NCBI GenBank assembly: GCA_033720695.1
Contig: JAWWCA010000125.1
Location: 1-10,684 of the forward strand
From: DATGQT01 sp033720695
Lineage (GTDB): Bacteria; Bacteroidota; Rhodothermia; Rhodothermales; Rubricoccaceae
Direction: 5' to 3'
DNA length: 10,684 nucleotides
This document shows positions 1 to 6,620 of this stretch, in pieces. The first letter of the stretch is position 1, and each line of letters starts with the position of its first letter. Made by a program: the position numbers and the translations under genes. The notes below the pieces were generated by a model. It saw nothing but the letters and a program-made list of their open reading frames with translations, made no database searches and was not told the DNA's origin.

Positions 1-1
1 G

Positions 2-811
2 GGTGACGCCGTCTACGACGTCGTGGTAGGCCCGGACGGGCGGCTCTACGTCTCGGCCGTAGGGAGCGGCGCGGACCCGGAGTGGGTGTACCGCTCGGTG
101 GGTCCGGCGGTGGGCCCGGTCGTGGCGGTGACAGCCGAGGCCGTGGGGGTGCCGCCGGGCGATCCCGTCGTGGTGGGCCCCGAGGGGGGCTCGTTCTCGT
201 TCCGGGTGCAATTGTCGAACGAGACCACGGTCCCGCTCTCGGTCGAGGCGTGGGGGGCCGTCGAGGGCCCGGTGTCGCGGGAGCCGGTGGCGGGCCCGGC
301 GGGGGTGTCGCTGGCCCCGCTCTCGCCGTCGTCGGGGTGGTCGCGCGTGGTGCGGCAGGGGGTGCCGGCGGGCGCGCCTCCGGGGACGTACGTGTACACG
401 GTCCGCGTGGGGAAGCTGGGGGTCGAGGTGATCGGGGAGGCGTCGTTCGAGATCGTGAAGGAGGCGGGGGCGCCGCTCGGCACAAGCGAGGGAGGGAACT
501 GGAGTGCGGACGGCTGGGACCGTGGAGAGGCAGGAGAGGCGTTGGCCGCCTCGGACGTGCAGCTCTCGGTCTCGCCGAACCCGTCGCGCGGCGGGGCCAC
601 GGCGACGGTCACGCTGGCGGCGGCGAGCGAGGCGACGGTGTCGGTCTACGACGTGCTGGGCCGCCGGGTGGCCGTACTCCACGAGGGCCCGCTGAGGATG
701 GGCCCGCACGCATTCGGGCTCGACGCGCACGCCCTCCCGCCCGGCGTCTACGTCGTCCGCGCCTCGACCGCGTCCTCCGTAGCGGCGTGGACGGTGACGC
801 TCCTCCGGTGA
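2..811 (+). CDS. C-terminal part of a secreted protein with T9SS type A sorting domain (5' end outside window)
   Basis: The reading frame is open from the first bases of the window, so the true start lies upstream and the GTG at 23 is probably an internal valine. The visible 269 residues begin with a beta-rich stretch (VYDVVVGPDGRLYVSAVG), followed by an Ig-like region at about residues 45-155 with the pattern PEGGSFSF...LSNET...PAGAPPGTYVYTVRVG. A short linker follows, then a sorting domain at about 186-269 with SPNPSRGG, VSVYDVLGRRVAVL and LPPGVYVVRAS. In the T9SS type A family this C-terminal domain directs export across the outer membrane and is removed at the surface. The role of the missing N-terminal part cannot be told. 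The gene converges on the reductase gene with 12 bp between the stop codons. The second T9SS protein in this window has a similar Ig-like plus sorting-domain tail, so the two may share a tail but carry different heads. Confidence 0.9.
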   Translation, partial: GDAVYDVVVGPDGRLYVSAVGSGADPEWVYRSVGPAVGPVVAVTAEAVGVPPGDPVVVGPEGGSFSFRVQLSNETTVPLSVEAWGAVEGPVSREPVAGPAGVSLAPLSPSSGWSRVVRQGVPAGAPPGTYVYTVRVGKLGVEVIGEASFEIVKEAGAPLGTSEGGNWSADGWDRGEAGEALAASDVQLSVSPNPSRGGATATVTLAAASEATVSVYDVLGRRVAVLHEGPLRMGPHAFGLDAHALPPGVYVVRASTASSVAAWTVTLLR

Positions 812-830
812 GGGCGGGCTCCCTCAGCCC
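809..830. terminator. Weak hairpin at the convergent gene junction
   Basis: TGAGGG (809-814) and CCCTCA (821-826) form a perfect 6-bp stem with a 6-nt loop. The two arms contain the two opposing stop codons (TGA of the + gene and TGA of the - gene). An alternative stem, AGGGC (811-815) with GCCCT (827-831), competes with it. No T-run follows on either strand, so this is at best a weak bidirectional terminator. Confidence 0.25.
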
Positions 831-1678
831 TTCCGCATCATCTCGAAGAGGGCCAGGACGCCCTCGCGGTCCTGCTTCGCGAAGTCGTTGAACTGCCCGC
901 CGGAGGCGAGCACCTCCCCCCCGTCGAGCGGGACGACGACGCCGGTGAGGTAGCGGGCGAGGTCCGACAGGAGGAAGGCCGCGACGTCGGCGAGCTCCTC
1001 GGGCTCGCCGAAGCGCTTGAGCGGGACGCGCGTCTTCATGTGCTCGGCGATCTGGGGGTCCGGCACGAGGCGCTCCCAGGCCCCCTTCGTCGGGAAGGGC
1101 CCCGGCGCGAGGCAGTTGAGCCGGATGCCGTACGTTCCCCACTCGACGGCCAGGCTCTTCGTCATCGCGACGATGCCGGCCTTGGAGACGGCGCTGGGGA
1201 GGACGAAGGCGCTGCCGGTCTCGGCGTAGGTCGTCGTGATGGAGAGGACGGCGCCGGGCGTCTCGCGCTCGATCCAGCGCTCGCCGCACCAGCGCGTGCA
1301 GTAGAACGCGCCGTAGAGGTTGGTCCGGACGATGGCGTCGAAGCCGTTGTCGGAGAGGGTGTGGCTGGCGGCGAGGAAGTTGGCCGCGGCGTTGTTGACG
1401 AGGCCGGTGACGGGCCCGTTGCGCTCCTCGGCCGCCTCGAAGAAGGCCGCCACGCTGTCGGACTCCCGGACGTTGAGGGTCTCCCACCCGGCCACCTGGC
1501 CGCGCCCGCGGATCGCCTCGACGGTCTCCTGCAGCGGCTCCGCGCGCCGGCCGCCGACGGTCACGGCCGCGCCGAGGGCGGCGAACCGCTCGGCCATCGC
1601 CTTGCCGAGTCCGGTGCCGCCGCCGGTGACGACGAGGTGGTGGTCCTGGAGGAGGTCGGAGGCGTACGGCTCGGCCAT
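824..1678 (-). CDS. Short-chain dehydrogenase, 2,4-dienoyl-CoA reductase (DECR type)
   Basis: This 284-residue classical SDR probably uses NADPH to reduce 2,4-dienoyl-CoA to an enoyl-CoA, letting unsaturated fatty acids pass through beta-oxidation. The cofactor motif TGGGTGLG is at residues 18-25 and NNAA at 95-98. Asn120, Tyr151, Ser162 and Lys166 fall in the positions and spacing known for human DECR1 (Asn148, Tyr199, Ser210, Lys214), within the shared stretch SITTTYAETGSAFVLPSAVS. The tail GGQFNDFAKQ also resembles DECR1 (GEFNDLRK), which ordinary SDRs lack; this comparison is from memory. The start ATG (1676-1678) is the first in frame and places the Rossmann motif at the usual distance; no Shine-Dalgarno is seen. 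It lies 84 bp downstream of fadE on the same strand, which supports a beta-oxidation role. E. coli does the same step with the unrelated FadH flavoprotein. Another enoyl-CoA-acting SDR is the main alternative. Confidence 0.85.
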   Translation of the reverse strand: MAEPYASDLLQDHHLVVTGGGTGLGKAMAERFAALGAAVTVGGRRAEPLQETVEAIRGRGQVAGWETLNVRESDSVAAFFEAAEERNGPVTGLVNNAAANFLAASHTLSDNGFDAIVRTNLYGAFYCTRWCGERWIERETPGAVLSITTTYAETGSAFVLPSAVSKAGIVAMTKSLAVEWGTYGIRLNCLAPGPFPTKGAWERLVPDPQIAEHMKTRVPLKRFGEPEELADVAAFLLSDLARYLTGVVVPLDGGEVLASGGQFNDFAKQDREGVLALFEMMRKG

Positions 1679-1704
1679 GCGGAGAGGGGCTTGGAGAGGG
1701 AGAC

Positions 1705-1733
1705 GAGGGGCGCAGCACGGCGCTGCGCCCCTC
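1705..1733 (-). terminator. 12-bp stem hairpin between fadE and the reductase gene
   Basis: GAGGGGCGCAGC (1705-1716) and GCTGCGCCCCTC (1722-1733) are perfect reverse complements with a 5-nt loop. On the transcribed (-) strand the following sequence is pyrimidine-rich (GTCTCCCTCTCC) but has no run of T. The hairpin may act as a partial terminator, or as an mRNA-stabilising or processing element that sets the fadE to reductase expression ratio. The structure is seen directly; its role is inferred. Confidence 0.5.
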
Positions 1734-1762
1734 TAGACGACCGACGGAGGGCGAGGGTCCGC

Positions 1763-4348
1763 CTACCCCTTCACGGCCGGGTCCTGCGTCTCGACGGCGG
1801 CGCCGTAGGCGACGGCCCCCGCGTCGGCCCCGCCGTCGCCGGAGGGCGTGGCATTCGTGAGCGCCTCGGGGACGGCGGGCGCGTCGGCCTCGCGCAGCGG
1901 CGCGGGCTCCGTCGCCGTCTGCATGTACTCCTCCAGGGTGAAGGCGTCGACCTGGATGGCGTCGGAGCGGGCGGCCTCGGCGCGACGGAGGAGGGCCGCC
2001 TCCTCGGGCGTGATCACGCCCGCCTCGACGGCGGCCGGGACGAGCGCGGCCGGGTGGGCGCGCGCCAGCTCGCCGCGCCGGATGGCGTCCTTGATCGTCT
2101 TCTCGACGCCGCTGGCCTCGTAGGCGAGCCGCATGGCGTGCTCGAGACGGCCGCGCGGCTGCTCGGCGTCCGGCACGAAGACGCCGCCGAAGAGGCGGTC
2201 GCGCTGCGCGCCCGGCACCTGCATCGCCGCGGCGACGCGGTGGCCGAGGGCGTCGGACGGCCCGCCGGAGAGGCGGTTGAGCCGGCTCCACGCGGCGAGG
2301 GGGCCGCGGAAGAGCCACGTCGCGCCGGGCACCTTGAGGTTGGCGAAGAGCCCGTCGAAGGCCTCCTGCATCTGGGCGAAGGCGTACTCGACCGACCAGC
2401 GGAAGAACGGCTCGTCCTCGGCCCGCCGCCCCTCGGCCTCGAAGCGCTTGAGCGTGGCCGCGGCGAGGTACATCCACGAGAACACGTCGGCGAAGCGGCC
2501 CGTCAGCTTCTCCTTCCGCTTGAGGTCGCCGCCGAGCGTGCCCATGGCGAGGTCGGCGAGGAAGGCGAACGTGGCGCTGCTCCAGGCCAGCTTCCGCCAG
2601 TACGGCGCGGCGGCGCCCGAGACGGGGCTGCCGGCGAGGCGCCCCCGCGTGAGGCTGAGCCCGACGGCCCGGAAGGCGTTGCGGACGACGTGCCCGATGT
2701 GCGGCCAGAACGCGGCGTCGAACGCCTTGGCGTCCCACGCCATCAGCGCCTGCATCTCCTTCAGCGCGTACGGGTGGCAGCGGATGGCGCCCTGCCCGAA
2801 GACCATCAGCGTGCGCGTCAGGATGTTCGCGCCCTCGACGGTGATCGAGACGGGGAGGCCGATGTAGGCGTGGGCGAGCGTGTTGCGCGGGCCGCGCGAG
2901 ATCCCGTTGCCGCCGAGGATGTCCATCCCGTCGTTGACGGCCTTGCGGAAGAGCTCCGTCGTGTTGTACTTCATCATGGCCGTGACCACGGCGGGCGCGG
3001 CGCCCTGGTCGAGCCCGCCGTTGGTGTAGCGGCGCGCGGCCTCGGTGAGGTAGGCCCACCCGCCGATGCGGGCGAGCGGCTCCTCGATCCCCTCGAACTT
3101 CCCGATGGGGAGGCCGAACTGCTTGCGGACGAGGGCGTGCGCCCCCGCCACGCGCGCGACGGACTTGATGCCGCCCGTGGATGAGGCCGGGAGCGAGATG
3201 CCGCGGCCGGCCGCGAGGCTCTGCATGAGCATCCGCCAGCCCTTGCCGGCCCCCGCCGCGCCGCCGATCACGGCGTCCTCCAGCTTCACCACCACGTCCT
3301 TGCCCTCCGTCGGGCAGTTGTAGAACGGGACGCCGAGCGGGTCGTGCCGCTCGCCGAGGCCGACGCCTGGCGTGTCGGTCGGGATGAGGGCGCAGGTGAT
3401 GCCGAGGTCCTCGCCCTTGCCGAGGAGGTTCTCGGGGTCGCGCAGCTTGAAGGCGAGGCCGAGCACGGTCGAGATGGCGGCGAGCGTGATGTAGCGCTTC
3501 TGCCAGGAGAGGCGGACGTACAGCTCGCCGTCGTCGCCGCGGAACACCTCGCCGTAGGAGGAGATGGCGCCGGCGTCGGAGCCCGCGCCGGGCTCGGTGA
3601 GGGCGAAGGCCGGGATGTCCTCGCCGCGCGCGAGGCGGGGGAGGTAGTGGTCCTTCTGCGCCTCGGTCCCGTAGTGGATGAGGAGCTCAGCCGGGCCGAG
3701 CGAGTTCGGCACCATCACCGTGATGCCAAGCGCGGACGAGGCCGCGCTCGTCTTGGCGACGACGGCGCTGTTGGCGCTCGGGGAGAAGCCGTGACCGCCG
3801 GACTGCTTCGGGATGATGAGGCCGAAGAAGCGGTCGTCCTTCAGCTTCTGCCACACCTCGGGCGCGAGGTCGCGGCGCTGCCAGACGGCCCAGTCGTCGG
3901 TCATGCGGCAGACCTCCTCGACGGGCCCGTCGAGGAACGCGCGCTCGTCGTCGGTGAGGTCGGGGAAGCCCTCGGCGAGGATCTTCGAGAAGTCGGGCTT
4001 GCCGGAGAACAGCTCGCCCTCGACCCAGACCGTGCCCGCGTCGATGGCCTCCTGCTCGGTCGCGGAGATCGTCGGGAGGAAGTCGAGCGCCTTCATCGCC
4101 TTCATCACGCCGAGCGAGAGCACGCGGCGAACGGGAGGGATCAGGAAGACGAGCGAGAGCGCCACGAACGCGCCGATGAGCGCCCCCGGTGCCCCGAACC
4201 CGACGAGGGCGACGAGCCCCGCCAGCGCCCAGGCCCAGAGCGGGGCGCCGGTGAAGCCGAGGGCGAAGAGGACGAGGAGCACGCCGAGCGCCGCGGCCCA
4301 AACGGGCGTGGCGGCGAGCATGCCGTGCAGAAAGTCGAGCGGTTCCAT
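1763..4348 (-). CDS. fadE: FadE-type acyl-CoA dehydrogenase
   Basis: This 861-residue flavoenzyme resembles E. coli FadE (814 residues) along most of its length. It catalyses the first step of fatty-acid beta-oxidation, acyl-CoA to trans-2-enoyl-CoA, with FAD. Residues 14-71 form two or three hydrophobic segments, as in FadE, suggesting membrane attachment. Shared blocks include EQEAIDAGTVWVEGELFSGK (98-117), AFLDGPVEEVCRM (137-149), VPNSLGPAELLIHYGTEAQK (213-232), FALTEPGAGSDAGA (248-261, the FAD/substrate region), WQKRYITLA (282-290) and SITVEGANILTRTLMVFGQG (501-520). Glu505 in VEGAN is the probable catalytic base by analogy with very-long-chain acyl-CoA dehydrogenases. About 35 low-complexity residues at the C-terminus exceed E. 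coli FadE. The frame stays open upstream to 4426, but I chose the ATG at 4346-4348: it begins the FadE-like N-terminus, and the longer version would run through the promoter. It is probably co-transcribed with the reductase gene. Confidence 0.95.
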   Translation of the reverse strand: MEPLDFLHGMLAATPVWAAALGVLLVLFALGFTGAPLWAWALAGLVALVGFGAPGALIGAFVALSLVFLIPPVRRVLSLGVMKAMKALDFLPTISATEQEAIDAGTVWVEGELFSGKPDFSKILAEGFPDLTDDERAFLDGPVEEVCRMTDDWAVWQRRDLAPEVWQKLKDDRFFGLIIPKQSGGHGFSPSANSAVVAKTSAASSALGITVMVPNSLGPAELLIHYGTEAQKDHYLPRLARGEDIPAFALTEPGAGSDAGAISSYGEVFRGDDGELYVRLSWQKRYITLAAISTVLGLAFKLRDPENLLGKGEDLGITCALIPTDTPGVGLGERHDPLGVPFYNCPTEGKDVVVKLEDAVIGGAAGAGKGWRMLMQSLAAGRGISLPASSTGGIKSVARVAGAHALVRKQFGLPIGKFEGIEEPLARIGGWAYLTEAARRYTNGGLDQGAAPAVVTAMMKYNTTELFRKAVNDGMDILGGNGISRGPRNTLAHAYIGLPVSITVEGANILTRTLMVFGQGAIRCHPYALKEMQALMAWDAKAFDAAFWPHIGHVVRNAFRAVGLSLTRGRLAGSPVSGAAAPYWRKLAWSSATFAFLADLAMGTLGGDLKRKEKLTGRFADVFSWMYLAAATLKRFEAEGRRAEDEPFFRWSVEYAFAQMQEAFDGLFANLKVPGATWLFRGPLAAWSRLNRLSGGPSDALGHRVAAAMQVPGAQRDRLFGGVFVPDAEQPRGRLEHAMRLAYEASGVEKTIKDAIRRGELARAHPAALVPAAVEAGVITPEEAALLRRAEAARSDAIQVDAFTLEEYMQTATEPAPLREADAPAVPEALTNATPSGDGGADAGAVAYGAAVETQDPAVKG

Positions 4349-4382
4349 AGGTCCGGGGGTCGGTTCGCCGGGGGTGGCCGTG

Positions 4383-4403
4383 GAGGTTAACAGTGTAAAC
4401 CTC
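4383..4403. promoter_or_regulatory. 21-bp imperfect palindrome, candidate operator of fadE
   Basis: Arms GAGGTT (4383-4388) and AACCTC (4398-4403) flank ACA/TGT half-sites centred on position 4393; 9 of 10 base pairs match, the only mismatch being A4389/A4397. The palindrome fully covers the candidate -10 hexamer of the fadE promoter, so a bound repressor would block RNA polymerase. Size and symmetry suit a dimeric regulator such as a TetR-family fatty-acid-responsive repressor. No such regulator is encoded in this window, so its identity is unknown. Confidence 0.6.
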
Positions 4404-4420
4404 ACATCAGGTTCCGTCAA
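4392..4420 (-). promoter_or_regulatory. Candidate promoter of the fadE operon
   Basis: On the minus strand TTGACG (4415-4420) and TACACT (4392-4397) are separated by exactly 17 bp, a good sigma70-type arrangement. The spacing TTG-N20-TA also fits the Bacteroidota -33/-7 geometry. Transcription would start near 4384-4386, giving a leader of about 36-38 nt before the ATG at 4348. Confidence 0.6.
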
Positions 4421-4441
4421 CCCCAATGATTCTACCCGCCC

Positions 4442-4481
4442 AAAATGGACACCGCCCCCGGAGCCGAGGCCCCGGGGGCGG
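4442..4481 (-). terminator. Probable intrinsic terminator of the downstream T9SS protein gene
   Basis: CCGCCCCCGG (4452-4461) and CCGGGGGCGG (4472-4481) form a perfect 10-bp stem with a 10-nt loop. On the minus strand a TTTT tract (AAAA at 4442-4445) begins 6 nt after the stem. The site lies about 50 bp past the stop codon of the T9SS gene (4534) and just upstream of the fadE promoter, so it would insulate fadE from read-through. The T-tract is short and displaced, so efficiency is uncertain. Confidence 0.55.
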
Positions 4482-4485
4482 CGAG

Positions 4486-4507
4486 CCGTCTGCAGAGGCG
4501 CAGACGG
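4486..4507 (-). terminator. Second hairpin in the T9SS gene 3' region
   Basis: CCGTCTGC (4486-4493) and GCAGACGG (4500-4507) form a perfect 8-bp stem with a 6-nt loop, 27 bp after the stop codon at 4534. No T-run follows directly. With the stem at 4452-4481 it makes a tandem hairpin pair. It may assist termination or protect the 3' end of the mRNA. Confidence 0.4.
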
Positions 4508-4533
4508 GGCTGCACCTCAGTGGCTCAGCGCGC

Positions 4534-6138
4534 TCAGCGCGCCAGCGTCATCCGGCCCGTCCGGACGTCGGTGCCGACCTGGAGCCGGTACACGTACGTC
4601 CCCGCGGCGAGGTCGGAGGCGTTGAACACGGCGCTGTGCGTGCCGGCCTCCTGACGCGCGTCGACGAGCACGGCGACCTCGCGGCCGAGCACGTCGTAGA
4701 CGGCGAGGCGGACGTCGGCCGCCGCGGCGACCTCGTAGGAGATCGTCGTCTGTCGCGCGAACGGGTTCGGCGAGACCGCCACCGGCGCATGGCTCGAAGC
4801 GTCGATCTCAGCGGCGGCGGAGAACGCCAGCCCATCGGCCGTCGCCTCGAAGACCTCGACAGCCTCGTCACCGTCGGCTTGGCTCACGCGCCCAGGCGGC
4901 GGGACGACTTCGACCTGCCCTCGGAACGTGTCGCAGATCTGTGACCCACCGTCCGTCTTGTCCTCCAGCTCGAGGATGATGTTGTACAGCCCCAGCGGAG
5001 CCTGGGGGTTGACGCGGAGCTGGAGCGCGAAGTTGACCACGCCCGGCGGCACGCTGGCCGGCCCGAACCGGATCGAGCCCATGGGGGGGCCAGGCTGGCC
5101 ATTGACCTTGCGGTTGTACCGGAGCGTGATGCTCACCCGCTTCACGCCGGGCCCGTTGTTCGCGACCTGCCCGCGGATCTTGAAGTTGCCGCCGCGCGGC
5201 ACGACCGGCGGGTCGATGATGATCGGCGGCACGAACGCGAGCGAACAGCCGTCGTCCTTGACGGTCTGGCTGGAGCAGGCCGTGATCTCGCGCTGCACCG
5301 CGGCGTCGATCGTCCCGATGAACGCTCCGGCGCCCGTCCCCGTGTTGACGGTGTAGAGCACGCCGTCGTTGAGGTTGAGGTCGTACCCGCAGAGGTAGAG
5401 CACGCCGCTGTCCTTGTTGAAGTCCATCGACTGCGCGAAGTTCGCGTCGAACCCCACCCCGGCCCCGATCTGCGGCGCCGAGGTCCCGCCCCCGGTCACC
5501 GGCCCGTGGATGGCGTCGGTCACGATGTCGTGGTAGTAGATGTTGCCGTTGTCGTCGATGGCGAGGCCGACACTGCAGGGCGCGTCGGTCGTCGTCCCGA
5601 GCTGGGTCGCTGTGGAGGTGCCGAAGTCGACGGTCCACAGCGTGGTCGAGGTCCCGCACACCGCGGTGATGGCGTAGAACAGGCCGTCGGCGTTGTTGTA
5701 GGCCGCGTCGCCCCACGCCTGGCCGCCGGTGTTCCCCGTCGGCGTGGTGCCGGAGCCGTCGGTCGGGTCGATCGCGTAGGTGTTCCCGGCGAAGTCGACG
5801 GCGAACCAGGTCGAGAGGTCGTTGCCGGGGAAGTCACCGCCGTTGATGAAGGAGACGGGCTGGACGTCGGGGTTGATGACGGCGACGGAGTTCGGGGCGT
5901 CCTTCCCGAACTCGGTGTAGACCTGGGTGCCGAGGAAGCCGTTGACGGCGTCGAAGCCGAAGATGTCGCCGGGGGCCTCGGCGGCCGGGGGCGCGTCGGG
6001 GGTGGCGTCGGACTGCGCGCACTCGGCCGGGACGAGGCCGTCGGTGGTCGGGAGCGACCGGCAGTCCTGCGCGGACGTGAAGGGTGTCAGCGCCACGATG
6101 AGGGCGAAGGCACCGAAGTAGCGAAAGGCGTTAGCCAT
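4534..6138 (-). CDS. Secreted protein with propeller-like region, Ig-like domain and T9SS type A sorting domain
   Basis: The 534-residue protein begins with a Sec signal peptide (residues 1-23, MANAFRYFGAFALIVALTPF then TSA), probably cleaved before Gln24. Residues about 55-290 are Gly/Asp/Thr-rich with repeated beta-strand units (STWFAVDFAGNTYAID, GLFYAITAVCG, GLAIDDNGNIYYHD, GVLYLCGYDLN), suggesting a beta-propeller as in WD40-like secreted proteins. Residues about 308-411 look like an Ig-like/CARDB-type domain (PRGGNFKIRGQVANNGPG...APLGLYNIILELED). The C-terminal sorting domain at about 452-534 has AVSPNPFARQTTISYEV and LAVYDVLGREVAVLVD. Eight cysteines after the signal peptide would allow disulfides. 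The protein is expected at the cell surface or outside; its ligand or substrate is unknown and no catalytic motif is visible. The frame stays open upstream to 6324, but the ATG at 6136-6138 is chosen because it begins the signal peptide. Confidence 0.92.
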   Translation of the reverse strand: MANAFRYFGAFALIVALTPFTSAQDCRSLPTTDGLVPAECAQSDATPDAPPAAEAPGDIFGFDAVNGFLGTQVYTEFGKDAPNSVAVINPDVQPVSFINGGDFPGNDLSTWFAVDFAGNTYAIDPTDGSGTTPTGNTGGQAWGDAAYNNADGLFYAITAVCGTSTTLWTVDFGTSTATQLGTTTDAPCSVGLAIDDNGNIYYHDIVTDAIHGPVTGGGTSAPQIGAGVGFDANFAQSMDFNKDSGVLYLCGYDLNLNDGVLYTVNTGTGAGAFIGTIDAAVQREITACSSQTVKDDGCSLAFVPPIIIDPPVVPRGGNFKIRGQVANNGPGVKRVSITLRYNRKVNGQPGPPMGSIRFGPASVPPGVVNFALQLRVNPQAPLGLYNIILELEDKTDGGSQICDTFRGQVEVVPPPGRVSQADGDEAVEVFEATADGLAFSAAAEIDASSHAPVAVSPNPFARQTTISYEVAAAADVRLAVYDVLGREVAVLVDARQEAGTHSAVFNASDLAAGTYVYRLQVGTDVRTGRMTLAR

Positions 6139-6238
6139 GAGGAAGAGGGGTTGAATGGTGAAGGTGAGGGGCGCCGGCCAACCTCCCGCGCGGATGAGTG
6201 CGCGCGAGAAACTGTGGGTCGGCACTGACAGCCCCCTA

Positions 6239-6267
6239 ATGAAAGGGCCAGAGTCCATACGGGTCAA
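6239..6267 (-). promoter_or_regulatory. Candidate sigma70-like promoter of the T9SS protein gene
   Basis: On the minus strand TTGACC (6262-6267) and TTTCAT (6239-6244) are 17 bp apart. The -35 is a good match and the -10 a moderate one (4 of 6). The leader to the ATG at 6138 would be about 95 nt. It competes with the candidate at 6322-6350 for the same gene. Confidence 0.3.
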
Positions 6268-6270
6268 GGC

Positions 6271-6294
6271 CCCAAGGCAAAGTTTTTCCTTGGG
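6271..6294. promoter_or_regulatory. 24-bp dyad next to the T9SS gene promoter
   Basis: Arms CCCAAGG (6271-6277) and CCTTGGG (6288-6294) are perfect reverse complements, and inner AAA/TTT triplets extend the symmetry (10 of 11 pairs around a central GT). It lies 3 bp upstream of the candidate -35 at 6262-6267, a position suited to an activator or repressor. As RNA it could also fold into a hairpin, but no gene ends nearby on either strand except possibly the small gene ending at 6396. Confidence 0.35.
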
Positions 6295-6321
6295 AACCCC
6301 CTGCCGAGAAGGCCCGTTAGC

Positions 6322-6350
6322 CAAAGTTAGGATTACGGCGCCAGGGTCAG
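6322..6350 (-). promoter_or_regulatory. Candidate Bacteroidota-type promoter of the T9SS protein gene
   Basis: The minus strand reads TAACTTTG at 6322-6329, an exact match to the Bacteroidota -7 consensus TAnnTTTG. A CTG (6348-6350) in place of the -33 TTG lies 18 bp upstream. The leader to the ATG at 6138 would be long, about 180 nt. The -7 match is seen directly; promoter activity is inferred. Confidence 0.35.
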
Positions 6351-6395
6351 TGCTTCCCTAAGCGTCCACCCGCTCGGGGCCCGGCCCGGCGGAGG

Positions 6396-6620
6396 CTAGT
6401 TCTGCGCCGCTTCGAGACGCACGCTCCACCACGCCCCCATCCCGTCCTCGTCGATTCCGAGGGGGGCTCCGGCCGCCAGGTACGCCTCCCAGGCCACCTG
6501 CCTCAACCCTTCGAGGAGGTAGGGGTCTCCCCCGGCCGCCTGGACGAGCGCGAGCCCGAAGGCGCACGGTCCTCCGGTAGAAGAGGAGCGCCGCAGGGTA
6601 GGATCGGAACGGAGAGGCAT
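6396..6620 (-). CDS. Possible small protein of 74 residues, unknown
   Basis: An open frame from ATG (6618-6620) to TAG (6396-6398) encodes 74 residues. I do not recognise a family. The last 56 or so residues (from CAFGLALVQAAGGDPYLLEG to the end DGMGAWWSVRLEAAQN) look like a real protein, with amphipathic helices and about 90% G or C at third codon positions, as in the neighbouring genes. The first 18 codons are less gene-like. An alternative in-frame ATG at 6654-6656 would give 86 residues. It could be a genuine small gene, the remnant of a larger one, or chance. It has no Shine-Dalgarno and no visible signal peptide or membrane segment. Confidence 0.35.
   Translation of the reverse strand: MPLRSDPTLRRSSSTGGPCAFGLALVQAAGGDPYLLEGLRQVAWEAYLAAGAPLGIDEDGMGAWWSVRLEAAQN

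Noticed and set aside
609..3059. 816-codon open frame on the minus strand across the reductase and fadE genes
   Set aside because: Its translation is dominated by Arg, Ala, Pro and Gly with no domain motif, and it overlaps two strongly recognised genes. It is a by-product of high GC content.
1040..3184. 714-codon open frame on the plus strand antisense to fadE and the reductase
   Set aside because: Low-complexity Gly/Ala/Arg/Glu translation without recognisable domains; it mirrors the codon bias of the real minus-strand genes.
4349..4426. N-terminal extension of FadE to an upstream start at 4426
   Set aside because: The added 26 residues are not FadE-like, and the stretch contains the candidate promoter and operator; the ATG at 4348 fits the family N-terminus.
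4524..4541. Tandem 9-bp direct repeat CTCAGCGCG at the end of the T9SS gene
   Set aside because: Only two copies, overlapping the stop codon, in GC-rich sequence; too short to claim a functional repeat.
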